Source of the DNA: an uncultured Campylobacter sp.
Lineage (GTDB): Bacteria > Campylobacterota > Campylobacteria > Campylobacterales > Campylobacteraceae
Direction: 5' to 3'
DNA: 64,000 nt
NCBI GenBank assembly: GCA_945873855.1
Contig: CAMCEN010000007.1
Span: forward strand, 1-64,000
Position numbers and translations under genes: made by a program. A model generated the notes under the pieces. It ran no database searches. It was not told where the DNA came from and saw only the letters and a program-made list of their open reading frames with translations. Position 1 is the first letter of the stretch, and each line of letters opens with the position of its first letter. Shown piece by piece: positions 34,306 through 43,784 of the stretch.

Positions 34306-35622
34306 TTATTTTCCAAGGCAAAATGAGCCAAACATCGCATCTAAAATATCACTATTATAAGCAGGCTCGGTGATAGCTGCGATATTTTTTAAAGCCGCAT
34401 TTATATGAAAAGCAAAGATTTCTAGCTCGCTTTCATTTAGCTTAAAAACAGCTTCTTTTAGCTCCTTAAGGGCAGCTTTTACAAGGCTTATTTGGCGATT
34501 TGAAGTTAGCATTAGCTCGCCACTTTGCTCAAAGCTAGCTAGCTTTTTTATCTCTTTTTTAAGTCTAGTTATATCATCTTTTGCGCTGATTTTTATGGGC
34601 TCATTTGGCAAAGAGTTTATAGGGAATTCTAGATTTAGGTCGCATTTGTTTAGCACCAAAATTTTAGTTTTTTCATAACTAGCTAAAAGCTTTATTATTT
34701 CATCATCTTCTTTGCTTTTATCTTTGCTAGCGTCAAATACAGCGATAATGATATCAGCGTCATTAGCAGCTTTTTTGGAGTATTCTATGCCAATTTTTTC
34801 TATCTCATCAGTGCTAGTGCGAATTCCAGCAGTATCTACAAAACGCACAAGAACTCCGCCAAAATTAACGCTTTCTTCAATAGTATCTCTTGTAGTACCT
34901 GCCTTATTGCTTACAATAGCTCTATCATAAGCTAAAAGTGCGTTTAAAATAGAGCTTTTGCCTACATTTGGCTTGCCGATAATCGCTATTTTAAAGCCAT
35001 CAATTAGCCCTTTTCGCTGCTCGCTTATGCTAACAATGCTTTCTAATCTAGCAATGCTAGCATCCAAACGCTCTAGAATTCCCTCTAAAACATCGCTTGG
35101 CAAATCATCATCGCTATAGTCTATACAAGCTTCGCAGTGAGCTAGGATATAAATAAGCTCTTTTCTAAGAGAGCTACAAAACTCTCCAAGCTCTCCACAA
35201 AGCGTGCGTGCTAGCATTTTTGCTGCTCCTACAGAGCGAGCTTCTATCATCGCAGCTATGCTCTCAGCCTTGGCTAAGTCCATTTTGCCATTTAGCACAG
35301 CCCTTTTGCTAAACTCGCCTGGGTTTGCCGCCCTTGCGCCAAGGGCTAAAAGCTCGTCTATTATAGCAGAACTAGCAGCCTCGCCGCCGTGAGTGTGAAA
35401 CTCCACTACATCCTCACCAGTAAAGCTAGCCGGGGCTTTAAAATATATAACCAAAGCCTCATCAAGTAGCTCCCCGCTCTTGCTATGAAGCTTTTTTAGA
35501 TGAGCATGGCGAGGGCTAAGCTCACCCCCACCGCTAAGAGTCTTAGCAAGTTCCAAAGCCCTAACTCCACTAAGCCTGATTATGCTTATAGCACCGCTTG
35601 CGGCTCTTGCTACTATGGTCAT
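34306..35622 (-). CDS. mnmE: tRNA-modification GTPase MnmE
   Basis: 438 residues. The N-terminal formyl-THF-like domain (IVARAASGAISIIRLSG, FHTHGGEAASSAIIDELL) is followed by an inserted G domain with G1 GKPNVGKSS, G3 DTAGIR and G4 NKCD. The protein ends with the functional CLGK. With MnmG it installs the cmnm5 group at U34 of certain tRNAs. It overlaps jag by 4 bp in the rpmH-rnpA-yidD-yidC-jag-mnmE order. LEFPIN near residue 333 and GILERL near 180 are palindrome-derived in the ILEF frame. Confidence 0.97.
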   Translation of the reverse strand: MTIVARAASGAISIIRLSGVRALELAKTLSGGGELSPRHAHLKKLHSKSGELLDEALVIYFKAPASFTGEDVVEFHTHGGEAASSAIIDELLALGARAANPGEFSKRAVLNGKMDLAKAESIAAMIEARSVGAAKMLARTLCGELGEFCSSLRKELIYILAHCEACIDYSDDDLPSDVLEGILERLDASIARLESIVSISEQRKGLIDGFKIAIIGKPNVGKSSILNALLAYDRAIVSNKAGTTRDTIEESVNFGGVLVRFVDTAGIRTSTDEIEKIGIEYSKKAANDADIIIAVFDASKDKSKEDDEIIKLLASYEKTKILVLNKCDLNLEFPINSLPNEPIKISAKDDITRLKKEIKKLASFEQSGELMLTSNRQISLVKAALKELKEAVFKLNESELEIFAFHINAALKNIAAITEPAYNSDILDAMFGSFCLGK

Positions 35623-36545
35623 CGGCTGTGAAAGTCGTTTATAATGATATATTTGCCCTCTTCACTATTTTTGATACCAACATATTTGTCTTTAAATCTC
35701 TCTCTTAGTTGTTCTAGGGCGATTTTGATTAGCACGCCATCAAGTGGTTTTGTGTTAGCATGACCAGTTTCTTCTACACGGCGAATAATGCCTTCTAGAT
35801 ACACTCTCATACCAGCTTCTTGATTTTTTAGAAACTCAGCGATTTCAAGGCGAACATTGAGATTGTATTTTGAGTTTATCCAGTTATACAGTAGGCTTGA
35901 GAGTGCTTTGTAGCGATATCCTTCTTTGCCTATTAGTAGGGCGCAGTCTTCGCCATCAAGCTTGATATATACGCTATTTTCATCATATTTGCTAACTTCT
36001 TCAATGTGTATTTTAAAATCACTTGCGCCAAAAAGAGTTTTTAAGCCACTTTCAATTTCATTTAAAATCTCAGTGTTTAATTCCCCGCCTTGCTTATTTT
36101 CAGCTTTTTTGACAAATGCCATCTCTTTTGGCTCTTCTGGTTTATTTTCATTAGAAGCATTAAAGTTATCAATGATATTATCATAAGCTTTAAATACATT
36201 TGAGCGTTCAGGTTTTTTGCTAGGGAATTCTAGATTTTCTTTACTCTCAAAACTATTTGGCTCAGGCTTAAAACCACTCTGGCTTTTTATCTCAGGCTTT
36301 GGTGCAGGGCCTTGGGATTTAGATTCAAATCTACTCTCGCTAAAATCTTCTTTAGCAGGTTTTTTAAAGTCTTTTACCTTGCGTTTAGTAGTGCTTACCT
36401 CAAACTCTCCAAGCTTTTTAAAAAAGCCTAAAAACCCAGCACTAGGCTTTGTGATAATCTCTACATTTACATCCGCAGCTGATACGCCTAGTTCTACTGA
36501 GGCTTTTAGATAAGCCTCGCTTAGTGAATATGCTTGAATTCTCAT
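35619..36545 (-). CDS. jag: Jag/KhpB-like RNA-binding protein
   Basis: 308 residues: N-terminal Jag-N domain (RIQAYSLSEAYLKASVELGV, GFLGFFKKLGEFEV), a long charged linker, then KH (YIKLDGEDCALLIGKEGYRYKALSSLLY) and R3H-like (EETGHANTKPLDG) regions. Its family partners YidC and may bind RNA or regulate elongation in other bacteria. It overlaps both neighbours by 4 bp. LEFPSKK in the linker comes from a palindrome copy at about 36224. Confidence 0.9.
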   Translation of the reverse strand: MRIQAYSLSEAYLKASVELGVSAADVNVEIITKPSAGFLGFFKKLGEFEVSTTKRKVKDFKKPAKEDFSESRFESKSQGPAPKPEIKSQSGFKPEPNSFESKENLEFPSKKPERSNVFKAYDNIIDNFNASNENKPEEPKEMAFVKKAENKQGGELNTEILNEIESGLKTLFGASDFKIHIEEVSKYDENSVYIKLDGEDCALLIGKEGYRYKALSSLLYNWINSKYNLNVRLEIAEFLKNQEAGMRVYLEGIIRRVEETGHANTKPLDGVLIKIALEQLRERFKDKYVGIKNSEEGKYIIINDFHSR

Positions 36546-38119
36546 TTTTCGCCTTTATGATGAGCGGCAATCTCTTCTGCTTTGTGACGAGCAAAGAGCT
36601 TATTTACCACGATTTGTTGTAAAAGCGAGCATACATTGTTCGTAAACCAATATAGCGTAAGTCCTGCTGGGAAGGTGATAAAAAATAGCGTAAAAATAGC
36701 AGGTAACCAGCGCATGATTTTTTGCTGCATTGGGTCGCTAAAGGTAGTTGGGGTAATGCGTTGTTGTAGATACATAGCCACACCCATTAAAATAGGCAAG
36801 ATAAAATACGGATCTTTTATCGCAAGGTCGTTTATCCACAAAGCCCATTGGGCACCTTTTAGCTCAATTGCATTTAGTAACACGCGGTAAATCGCAAAGA
36901 AAATAGGAATTTGTAATAAAATCGGCAAACACCCACTCATAGGATTTGCGCCACTTTTCTTATACAGCTCCATCATGTGAGTATTTAGCTTGGCTGGGTC
37001 GCCTTTGTATTTTTCTTGGATTTCTTTCATTTTTGGGGCAATATCTTTTAGCTTGTTCATTGATACCATGCCCTTATATGTAAGTGGGAATAGAATAATG
37101 CGTATAACAATAGTCATCACGACAATCGCCCAGCCCCAGTTGCCAAAATATCCATAAAGCCAGCTTAAAAAATCAAACACAGGTCTAGCTATAAAAGTAA
37201 ACCAACCATACTCCACAGCGTCTGCTAGGCTTGACTCAATTGAAGTTAGCACTCTTTTTTCTTTTGAGCCGATATAGCCTTTAAGCTTTAGCTTGCCGCT
37301 ACTTCGCACGAAAGCTAGGGTATTTTCATCCTTTGAGTTTTGGATAAAGACATTTAATTTACGCTCTTTATCGTAAAATAAGCTTGTATAGTAGCGATCA
37401 GCACTTGAGATAAGATCTATATTATTATAGGTTTCATCGCCTTTTGCATCGCCATCTTCTATTATATCTAGACTATCATCGCTTTTGCGAAGCATCACGC
37501 CATGGACTGTGTAGCCATCAGCTAGCACATCTGGTCTATGACCTGGAGTGATGAAAAAATCACTATTTGATTTTACACTCAAATCATAAGAGCCATTTGC
37601 GTAGAAAGTAAGGTGTTTTGAAATGCTCTTTGCGCCTAGTTCTTGGGTTAAAATTGCCTCAAAAATTCCACCATTTTTTGGCTCTATTTGCTCTATTTTA
37701 TAAGGTGTTTTAAAGGCTAGTTCATTTAGCGCAGTATCACTAAAACGCACTTCAAGTGGCATAGGGTCTTTGCTGATTAGTTCTATATGAGAGCCATCTT
37801 CATTTACAAACTTTGCGTTATTTAATATAAAACTAGAAATGCGTCCTAGCTCATCAATTGTAGCGTTAAACTCGCTAGTATTTATGTGAGCTAAAACAGC
37901 TTTTTGATCCTTAATAATAGGGGCTTTTACTAGATTTGAAGCATCATTTGGATCTAGAATTCCCTCTTTTAGCGCAGGGGCAGCATTGCTCGCATTTAGG
38001 CTAGCGTTATTTTCTAGCTGTTTTTTTGGCATAAAATAAAAATCATAAGCTATAAAAAAAGCTACAGAAAGCACCGTGGCAATAAGTAGTCTTGTTTGGG
38101 TTGTCATATTGCTAAACAC
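36542..38119 (-). CDS. yidC: Membrane protein insertase YidC
   Basis: 525 residues: an N-terminal membrane anchor (12-30), a large periplasmic domain (about 60-330), then five-helix insertase core. WGWAIVVMTIVIRIILFPLTYK carries the key hydrophilic-groove Arg, and KSGANPMSGCLPILLQIPIFFAIYRVL is family-diagnostic. It inserts and folds inner-membrane proteins with or without Sec. Short overlaps with yidD and jag indicate one operon. Confidence 0.97.
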   Translation of the reverse strand: MFSNMTTQTRLLIATVLSVAFFIAYDFYFMPKKQLENNASLNASNAAPALKEGILDPNDASNLVKAPIIKDQKAVLAHINTSEFNATIDELGRISSFILNNAKFVNEDGSHIELISKDPMPLEVRFSDTALNELAFKTPYKIEQIEPKNGGIFEAILTQELGAKSISKHLTFYANGSYDLSVKSNSDFFITPGHRPDVLADGYTVHGVMLRKSDDSLDIIEDGDAKGDETYNNIDLISSADRYYTSLFYDKERKLNVFIQNSKDENTLAFVRSSGKLKLKGYIGSKEKRVLTSIESSLADAVEYGWFTFIARPVFDFLSWLYGYFGNWGWAIVVMTIVIRIILFPLTYKGMVSMNKLKDIAPKMKEIQEKYKGDPAKLNTHMMELYKKSGANPMSGCLPILLQIPIFFAIYRVLLNAIELKGAQWALWINDLAIKDPYFILPILMGVAMYLQQRITPTTFSDPMQQKIMRWLPAIFTLFFITFPAGLTLYWFTNNVCSLLQQIVVNKLFARHKAEEIAAHHKGEK

Positions 38120-38468
38120 TTGGATTTGTCCTTATATTTTTAATAAGATAAAATTTTTTATTTTTGTAAGGGACTAGCCAAAAGCTAGGGAATTTAATAC
38201 TTTTAGAATTTGGGAGCAGATTATTTTTTGCTATATTTTTCTTTATAACAGGATATTCTATGCCACCGCTAAAAAGCTGATTACAGCGTAGAATTCTAAG
38301 CATTATCGCTAAACTTGCTTTGAAAAAATTCTCATTTTCTAAAAGCCAGCTAGCATAGCTAGAACAGCTTGGATAATACCTGCAATTTTGTCCCAAAAGC
38401 GGTGAAATAAATGCTTTATAAACCCTTATAAAAAAGAGTGGTATAAAATTCATATTTTTTACGCTCAT
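38112..38468 (-). CDS. yidD: Membrane protein insertion efficiency factor YidD
   Basis: 118 residues. FIRVYKAFISPLLGQNCRYYPSCSSYA contains the YidD-specific Cys-rich motif (CRYYPSCSSYA). The tail beyond residue 80 is longer than in E. coli. It is an amphipathic membrane-associated helper of YidC, encoded as usual between rnpA and yidC with 4- and 8-bp overlaps. Confidence 0.93.
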   Translation of the reverse strand: MSVKNMNFIPLFFIRVYKAFISPLLGQNCRYYPSCSSYASWLLENENFFKASLAIMLRILRCNQLFSGGIEYPVIKKNIAKNNLLPNSKSIKFPSFWLVPYKNKKFYLIKNIRTNPSV

Positions 38469-38791
38469 TGCAAAGCCCCTATTTTTTTAAGAGCCCAGCG
38501 GATATTTTTGCTAGCTTGAGAATACTTTGAACTAAGCAAACTATCCTTTGCGATTATCACATAATCACCAAGCTTAGCAGTGCTGGCTAACTCACTAAAT
38601 ATCGCTCTTAGGCGTCTTTTGGCACGATTTCTGGCTACAGCATTGCCGATTTTTTTGCTTGCCACTACTGCAAACCTAAACTCATCAGCTGCCAAAAAAT
38701 ACACGCTAGCATCATAACAATGCCATTTTTTAGCATTTTTATATACCTTAGCAAACTCGCTTGTATGGCTAAGACGCCCATATTTTGGCAT
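38465..38791 (-). CDS. rnpA: Ribonuclease P protein component
   Basis: 108 residues, basic. The signature KIGNAVARNRAKRRLRAIF (RNR motif) binds the RNase P RNA, and RLSHTSEFAKVYK is the usual N-terminus. It processes tRNA 5' ends with the RNA subunit. It begins 2 bp after the rpmH stop. Confidence 0.95.
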   Translation of the reverse strand: MPKYGRLSHTSEFAKVYKNAKKWHCYDASVYFLAADEFRFAVVASKKIGNAVARNRAKRRLRAIFSELASTAKLGDYVIIAKDSLLSSKYSQASKNIRWALKKIGALQ

Positions 38792-38793
38792 TA

Positions 38794-38928
38794 TTAGGCT
38801 GCTAGTCTTTTTCTGCCTTTTGCTCTGCGTGCGCTTAGAACTTTACGGCCATTTTTAGTTTTCATACGCTCTCTAAAGCCATGAGTGCGTTTTTTAGGCA
38901 CTTTGTGTGGTTGATATGTTCTTTTCAT
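38794..38928 (-). CDS. rpmH: Ribosomal protein bL34
   Basis: 44 residues, [18 protein letters not shown] through [11 protein letters not shown], the invariant bL34 sequence. The preceding AAGGATACAAG gives a ribosome site. It is the first gene of the rpmH-rnpA-yidD-yidC-jag-mnmE block, and upstream (38929-39085) is AT-rich DNA with a divergent gene start. Confidence 0.97.
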   Translation of the reverse strand: MKRTYQPHKVPKKRTHGFRERMKTKNGRKVLSARRAKGRKRLAA

Positions 38929-39085
38929 CTTGTATCCTTTAAAAATAAAATAAAGCGGGGATTTTAGCCAAACTTTGCTTAAACTTTTATTTGTATGCTG
39001 TAATTTATTCTAAAATTCTTTAGGAATTCTAGATTTTAAGCTAAAATCAGCTAAAATCTTAGCCAAATTTTTTAGTAAAATCAAA

Positions 39086-39583
39086 ATGAACCAAAATTTA
39101 ATTAAAAATGAAATCATAAATTGTAATCTATGCCCACTCTCAAAAATACGCTCTACTAGCGTAGAACCAGTGCTTGAGAGCGTGGATGTGCTTTTTGTGA
39201 GTGAGTTTTTTGATGAGAGTTTTGAGCCACTTTGTGATTTTAGCTGGGCTTATACTAGTATTTTTAAGTGCATCCCAAAGCAAAATGCCTTAGCGCAGTT
39301 TTTAAAAAACGCTGATTTAGCTACTTCTCTTGGCTTTTGCGCTGAGTATTTAAAAAGTGAAATTAGTATTTCACAACCAAAAGTGGTAGTAGCCCTTGGG
39401 CAAAGTGTTTTTGAGCTTTTTGTAAGTCCGTTAGAATATGCTTATTCTAGCATTGTTGGGGATTTTTATCGCTGTGGGGAGTTTTTTATCATGCCAGCAC
39501 ACGAGAGTGCGCATCTAGCAAAAAACCCTAGCCTAAAAGAAAAAATGAGAGAAAATCTAGACAAAATAAAAGGAATGATATGA
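39086..39583 (+). CDS. Uracil-DNA-glycosylase-superfamily protein lacking the catalytic GEAPG
   Basis: 165 residues. Four Cys positions match the Fe-S cluster of family 4 UDGs: CNLC (C13, C16), FKCIPK (C62) and FCAEYLKSEI (C85), followed by QPKVVVALGQSVF. The substrate motif GEAPG expected near residue 36 is replaced by VSEFFDES, and the protein is short. It may be a non-canonical or inactive DNA glycosylase. It sits just upstream of a periplasmic protein gene with a 4-bp overlap, as in related campylobacters. No ribosome site is seen; TAAAAT lies only 4 nt before the ATG. Confidence 0.7.
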   Translation: MNQNLIKNEIINCNLCPLSKIRSTSVEPVLESVDVLFVSEFFDESFEPLCDFSWAYTSIFKCIPKQNALAQFLKNADLATSLGFCAEYLKSEISISQPKVVVALGQSVFELFVSPLEYAYSSIVGDFYRCGEFFIMPAHESAHLAKNPSLKEKMRENLDKIKGMI

Positions 39584-40794
39584 AAAAATCTTTAAGAGCA
39601 TTTTTGCTTAGTATTTCGTGCTGTGCTAGCCTTTTTGGAGCAGCAGATAAACTAAGCGATATCGAACCAGCAAGAGAGTTTTATGTGGATTTAGAACCAA
39701 AAGCCTGCGATACAAAATGCCTTGTAACTCTGCTAAAAAAAGGGCAGATTTTTAGCTTTTTATCTAGATTTAGAGAAAATCTCGCAAATGACGAGCTAAG
39801 CATGAAATACAGAGATTTTCTAGCTGGAAACTTTGGCTCTTTTGCTAGTTCGTCTGCGCCTAGTTTTGTGCCTACTAGTAGTGCTGCTAAAATCGCTGTG
39901 CTAATCCCGCAAAAAACCATAAAAAGCTACTCTGTGATCGTAAGCAACTCTATAATCGCTTATAGTGCTGCTGCGAAAAATAAAGCCTTGGCGCAGTTTT
40001 TTCTTTTTGATGATGAGAGCAATATAGGCTCTGTGCTAGAAAATGTCCTAGCGCAGGGCTTTAACTACGCTATTGCGCCTATTACTGATGCTGCCTTGGA
40101 GCAAATCGCTGATGAGAGGTATAAAGGAATTTTCTTTTATGTGCCGACCTTACACGCAAGTCTAGCTCGCTATGAGCAGCCAAATATACTTTTTGGTGGT
40201 GTTGACTATGATGGGCAAATACGCTCTTTAAGCCAAAAAACAGATGGTAAAATCGCCTCAATAAGCGATGGTAGCAGGCTTGGCTCTATGCTAAATCGCC
40301 AAGTAGCCGTGCAAAATCCAGATGCTTTTTTAAGCGTGATTGAGACAAAAAATGTGGATTTAAGAGGTGAGCTAAGGCGTTCAGGCTTTATGGGGGCTAG
40401 CGTTTTTTTAAATACCACTTTGCTAAAAACCTCGCTGATTAGCTCGCAATTTAGGGTATATGATATAAATGTAAAAAAGGTGCTTTGTACGCAGATTTGC
40501 TACGACCCTGCGCTTTTTAGCCTTACTCAGCCAAGCGATAGGGGAAATATGCTAATTGCGATTTCTTTTAGTGATATTGATGAGAATCTGCTAGCAAACG
40601 CAAAACTACTTGGCGTGGATCTAAAATACGATAGAGTTGCGTATCCAGTGATGTTTGGGATGGACTATATCATCACAAATTTCATTGACAAAAACGCTCA
40701 TAGCTTTTTTATGGAGAGCGTGAGTGGCTCACAAGTCCAGTATAAAACGCAGATTTTACAGCCTACAAAAAGCGGCTTTGAAATCGTAGAGTAA
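39580..40794 (+). CDS. Periplasmic protein with binding-protein-like fold
   Basis: 404 residues with an N-terminal signal peptide (KKSLRAFLLSISCCASLFGA, cleavage near 21). The body has alternating strand/helix segments such as KIAVLIPQKTIKSYSVIVSNSIIAYSAAA and AQGFNYAIAPITDAALEQI, which resemble type I periplasmic-binding or LpoA-like lipoprotein folds. Three Cys pairs are possible (CDTKC, CTQIC). It is coupled to the UDG-like gene. Function unknown. Confidence 0.65.
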   Translation: MKKSLRAFLLSISCCASLFGAADKLSDIEPAREFYVDLEPKACDTKCLVTLLKKGQIFSFLSRFRENLANDELSMKYRDFLAGNFGSFASSSAPSFVPTSSAAKIAVLIPQKTIKSYSVIVSNSIIAYSAAAKNKALAQFFLFDDESNIGSVLENVLAQGFNYAIAPITDAALEQIADERYKGIFFYVPTLHASLARYEQPNILFGGVDYDGQIRSLSQKTDGKIASISDGSRLGSMLNRQVAVQNPDAFLSVIETKNVDLRGELRRSGFMGASVFLNTTLLKTSLISSQFRVYDINVKKVLCTQICYDPALFSLTQPSDRGNMLIAISFSDIDENLLANAKLLGVDLKYDRVAYPVMFGMDYIITNFIDKNAHSFFMESVSGSQVQYKTQILQPTKSGFEIVE

Positions 40795-40810
40795 AATATT
40801 AGCAAATATC

Positions 40811-40995
40811 TAGGGAATTCTAGAATTCCCTTTTAAACTTAATCTAGAATTCCATAGATATTCTAAAATTCCCTTTTTAAACTTCATCTAGAATTCCCTA
40901 GCCATAAAAGCTTCATCTAGAATTCCCAGATAATCTAAAATTCATTAAACATCTACTAGTCTAGAATTCCCTAGACAATCTAGAATTCCCTAGAC
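40811..40995. repeat. Palindrome cluster downstream of the periplasmic protein gene
   Basis: About eight TCTAGAATTCCC-type units, several extended symmetrically (for example GTCTAGAATTCCCTAGAC around 40969-40986). No gene is seen in 40795-41122; the right end holds the nrfA terminator. Confidence 0.85.
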
Positions 40996-41042
40996 TTTAC
41001 GCTTGGTAAAAATTGAAAATATATAAAGCAAGTATTTAAGAA

Positions 41043-41084
41043 ATAAAAAAAGCCCTTAGAGTCAGAAAACCTAACTCTAAGGGC
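41043..41084 (-). terminator. nrfHA terminator
   Basis: On the minus strand: arms GCCCTTAGAGT and ACTCTAAGGGC (11 bp; plus-strand 41052-41062 and 41074-41084), then a run of seven T. A second small hairpin, GGGCTAG/CTAGCCC (41087-41106), lies between it and nrfA. Confidence 0.85.
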
Positions 41085-41122
41085 AAGGGCTAGCAAGCAC
41101 TAGCCCCTTTGTTCAAAGCATC

Positions 41123-42997
41123 TTAGTAACTAGAAAGCTTTGGATCAATTTTGTTGAAATTATAAGGCTTGTTATTTTTATCAAGCTCTAGTTTGTCAGC
41201 TGCTGGAGCATCATTTATATTGCTATGCTCGTAGAAGCGATCGCCTGCTTTGTGGCCTGGTTTGCCAGCTTGGTGAGAATCTTCAAGGTCTACTTTGTAA
41301 GTGATCTCGCCTGGATTAAATTTTTGGATATCATCAAAGCCCAAGTTGCTGATTTTAAAGTCTTTAAAGCCGTATTTTACAGCAACTTCCATTAGCTTAG
41401 TTTGACCCATTCTAGCCATCTCAAGAGCTTGTAAAAGCATTCTGCTAGCTTCTCTTGGAGCGTGGAAACCAGTTGAGTTTTCAGCACCTACGAAGTCACC
41501 TCTCATTTGACCTTTACGGTGAAGCTCTAGGATTTCTTTTAGCTCAGCTGAGATTTTAGCATCATCTGCTTTGCCATTAGTTTGGAACTCAGGCAGTGCG
41601 CCTAGTCTTTCACGCATATTTTTGATATCCATGATTAGGCTTACTGTTGCATATTCAACACTTCTTAGATCAAAGGCGATAGATTTTTGGATATCGCTAA
41701 CTTGTTTTTTCAAGTAGTCTTCGCTTTGAGTGTGGCAACTTTTACAAGCAGCGTTTATGTCTTTAAGCGGAGATGTGATGTTGTGTTGAGTAACTTTTGT
41801 TGAACCTTTGCGAACAAAAGGCATGTGACAATCAGCACAAGTTACACCGTTTGCTGCGTGAACGCCAGCACTATAAAGCTCAGTTTCAGGGTGTTGAACC
41901 TTGATCATAGGAGCTTTTGTGATTTTGTGTTGCCAATCTTGTGGGAAGATATCTCTTGTAGCTGGCTCATCATAGTACTCATCAAACATTTCAATTCTAA
42001 ATGGAGCATTTTTAGGCCATTGTTTCCAAGGAAATACTAGTTTGATACCATTTACTTCAGCTTCAGTAGCTTTGTTTCCATCTCTCCAGCTATCAAACTC
42101 ATCATAGTCTTTTTGAGTGCCGTTCCACCATTTTTTAGTTGGGTCACTTGCGATAGTCTCAGCAACTACTTTTGTTTTTGTACCAGTTGGGCGGAAGTAG
42201 TACTCTACGTGGCATTGTGAACAAACTAGAGTTCTCATCTCAGAGCGAGTAGCTTTTAGACCTGTGGTAGCGTCTTTTTGGTAGCCTCTCCAGTTGCTCA
42301 TAGCCTCGATAAATGCTGTGCGAGTTACACGAAGTTCCATAGTGTTTGGAACATGGCAGTCGCCGCAAGCTGGTCCCATTCTTTTACCGCCATGAGGGCC
42401 GCTGTGTTCAGCTGAGTTTTCTTTGATATCGCCTAGTGCTGGAACTTGTTTGATCATAGTCCAATATTTAGCAGAGTTAAATGATATCCATTTTTCCTCA
42501 GGAGTTGCTCCTAGTGCTGCGTTATTTTCTAGCCATTTTGTCCAGCCAGAGTGGCAGTTCATACAGGCTGCTGGTTGGCCGCCGAATTTTGCAAAGCCGT
42601 GAGCGTTTAGGAAATCTTTGTTGTTTCTTGCTGTATCCATTTGGTCAACTTGAATCCAAAAGTGTCCACGCTCTTCGTTAGCATCTATGCTAAATGGATA
42701 GCCAGCCCAAAGAATAGTAAGTTGTGGATAGCGGATAAGCTTAGAATAAGAGTGGTTTCCACCAAACTCAGTCTCAAACGGAGCCTCAGTTTCTACTGCT
42801 TGATACATATCAGCATGCTCTGGGAAGTTTTTTGACCACACATCAATTCTTGGATCATCGTCACTCATCATGACAATATCTTTTGATACAGCACCAGCCA
42901 TATCAGGTTGTGCTTTTTTGCTTGAAATATCACTATTCAACCAAGAAAAGCCTACCACTGCTGCTATTACTACTATAGCAAATAAGACCTTTTTCAT
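41123..42997 (-). CDS. nrfA: Ammonia-forming cytochrome c nitrite reductase, catalytic subunit
   Basis: 624 residues with an N-terminal signal (KKVLFAIVVIAAVVGFSWL). Five haem motifs: CMNCH (145-149), CGDCH (211-215), CSQCH (259-263), CADCH (387-391) and CKSCH (418-422). The catalytic region VQHPETELYSAGVH is present. The first, active-site motif is CxxCH instead of the CxxCK of E. coli and Wolinella NrfA, a variant reported for campylobacters; such an enzyme needs no special lysine-haem lyase. It reduces nitrite to ammonium in the periplasm with electrons from NrfH and is about 110 residues longer than E. coli NrfA. Encoded just after nrfH. Confidence 0.96.
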   Translation of the reverse strand: MKKVLFAIVVIAAVVGFSWLNSDISSKKAQPDMAGAVSKDIVMMSDDDPRIDVWSKNFPEHADMYQAVETEAPFETEFGGNHSYSKLIRYPQLTILWAGYPFSIDANEERGHFWIQVDQMDTARNNKDFLNAHGFAKFGGQPAACMNCHSGWTKWLENNAALGATPEEKWISFNSAKYWTMIKQVPALGDIKENSAEHSGPHGGKRMGPACGDCHVPNTMELRVTRTAFIEAMSNWRGYQKDATTGLKATRSEMRTLVCSQCHVEYYFRPTGTKTKVVAETIASDPTKKWWNGTQKDYDEFDSWRDGNKATEAEVNGIKLVFPWKQWPKNAPFRIEMFDEYYDEPATRDIFPQDWQHKITKAPMIKVQHPETELYSAGVHAANGVTCADCHMPFVRKGSTKVTQHNITSPLKDINAACKSCHTQSEDYLKKQVSDIQKSIAFDLRSVEYATVSLIMDIKNMRERLGALPEFQTNGKADDAKISAELKEILELHRKGQMRGDFVGAENSTGFHAPREASRMLLQALEMARMGQTKLMEVAVKYGFKDFKISNLGFDDIQKFNPGEITYKVDLEDSHQAGKPGHKAGDRFYEHSNINDAPAADKLELDKNNKPYNFNKIDPKLSSY

Positions 42998-43025
42998 TGT
43001 CTTTCCTTTCTTTAGATTTTATTTG

Positions 43026-43535
43026 TTAAAAGCCACGAGTGTGTCCTACACCAGCGTGACATTTGGCACATTGAAGTGAATCAGAAAAATGCGGATCATC
43101 AGGTTTTGTTGTCGCATTTACTACTACGCCTACTAGCTGTGCATGACAGCGAATACAGTTTGCTTGAACTGCCGCTTTTGTCACAGTATTAGCATCAAAG
43201 TGCTGTGGTAAATCATCTAGCTTAAAAGTGAAAGAATACGCATGAGAAACACCACTTTTAGCTTTAGAAACCCATTTGCTAACAAACCCATCGTGTGGCA
43301 AGTGACAGTCGTTACAGGTCGCACGAGGTTTTCCGGCTACTATTTGAGCATGAGAGCTCTTTCGCCAACTTGCATAAACATCATTCATAACATGGCAGTT
43401 GTTACAAGCAGCACTATCGTCGCTTAGATATGATAAAGCATTTGCGTTGTGAGCGGTATAGCCTGCAAGCGCAAGCACGATAATTACAAGAACTAAAAAC
43501 CATGAAAGTCCAGATTTTTTAGCATTGTTTTGCAA
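43026..43535 (-). CDS. nrfH: Tetrahaem quinol dehydrogenase NrfH
   Basis: 169 residues from a TTG start with a strong AAAGGAGG 6 nt upstream. An N-terminal membrane anchor (SWFLVLVIIVLALAGYTA) precedes four CxxCH motifs (CNNCH, CNDCH, CIRCH, CAKCH), the NapC/NrfH pattern. It takes electrons from menaquinol and passes them to NrfA. The first gene of nrfHA, with TATAAT on the minus strand at 43578-43583. Confidence 0.94.
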   Translation of the reverse strand: MQNNAKKSGLSWFLVLVIIVLALAGYTAHNANALSYLSDDSAACNNCHVMNDVYASWRKSSHAQIVAGKPRATCNDCHLPHDGFVSKWVSKAKSGVSHAYSFTFKLDDLPQHFDANTVTKAAVQANCIRCHAQLVGVVVNATTKPDDPHFSDSLQCAKCHAGVGHTRGF

Positions 43536-43577
43536 ACCCAGCCTCCTTTCCTCGTAAAGATAGAAAATTGAAGCAGC

Positions 43578-43583
43578 ATTATA
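43578..43583 (-). promoter_or_regulatory. -10 box of nrfHA
   Basis: TATAAT on the minus strand about 43 bp before the nrfH start. The upstream DNA (43584-43785) is very AT-rich with T/A runs and no gene. Confidence 0.6.
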
Positions 43584-43784
43584 ATACTTTTTAAATACTT
43601 TGTCAAGGTTTTTAAATAAACTTTTAACAGTATATTTTTTATCTTTTTTTGCCTAAAAAATAATACTTTGTTTACTATTTTGCTGAGTATTACTATTAAA
43701 TATTTATTTTAAAAAATGAGAAGTAGTTTCAAAAAAAATTAGTAAATATAAAAATATTTATAAATAAAAATTTATTTAATAGAA

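Noticed and set aside
32010-34340. PurL start at 34340
   Set aside because: The first 38 residues overlap the mnmE end and have no similarity to PurL; a good ribosome site precedes the ATG at 34226.
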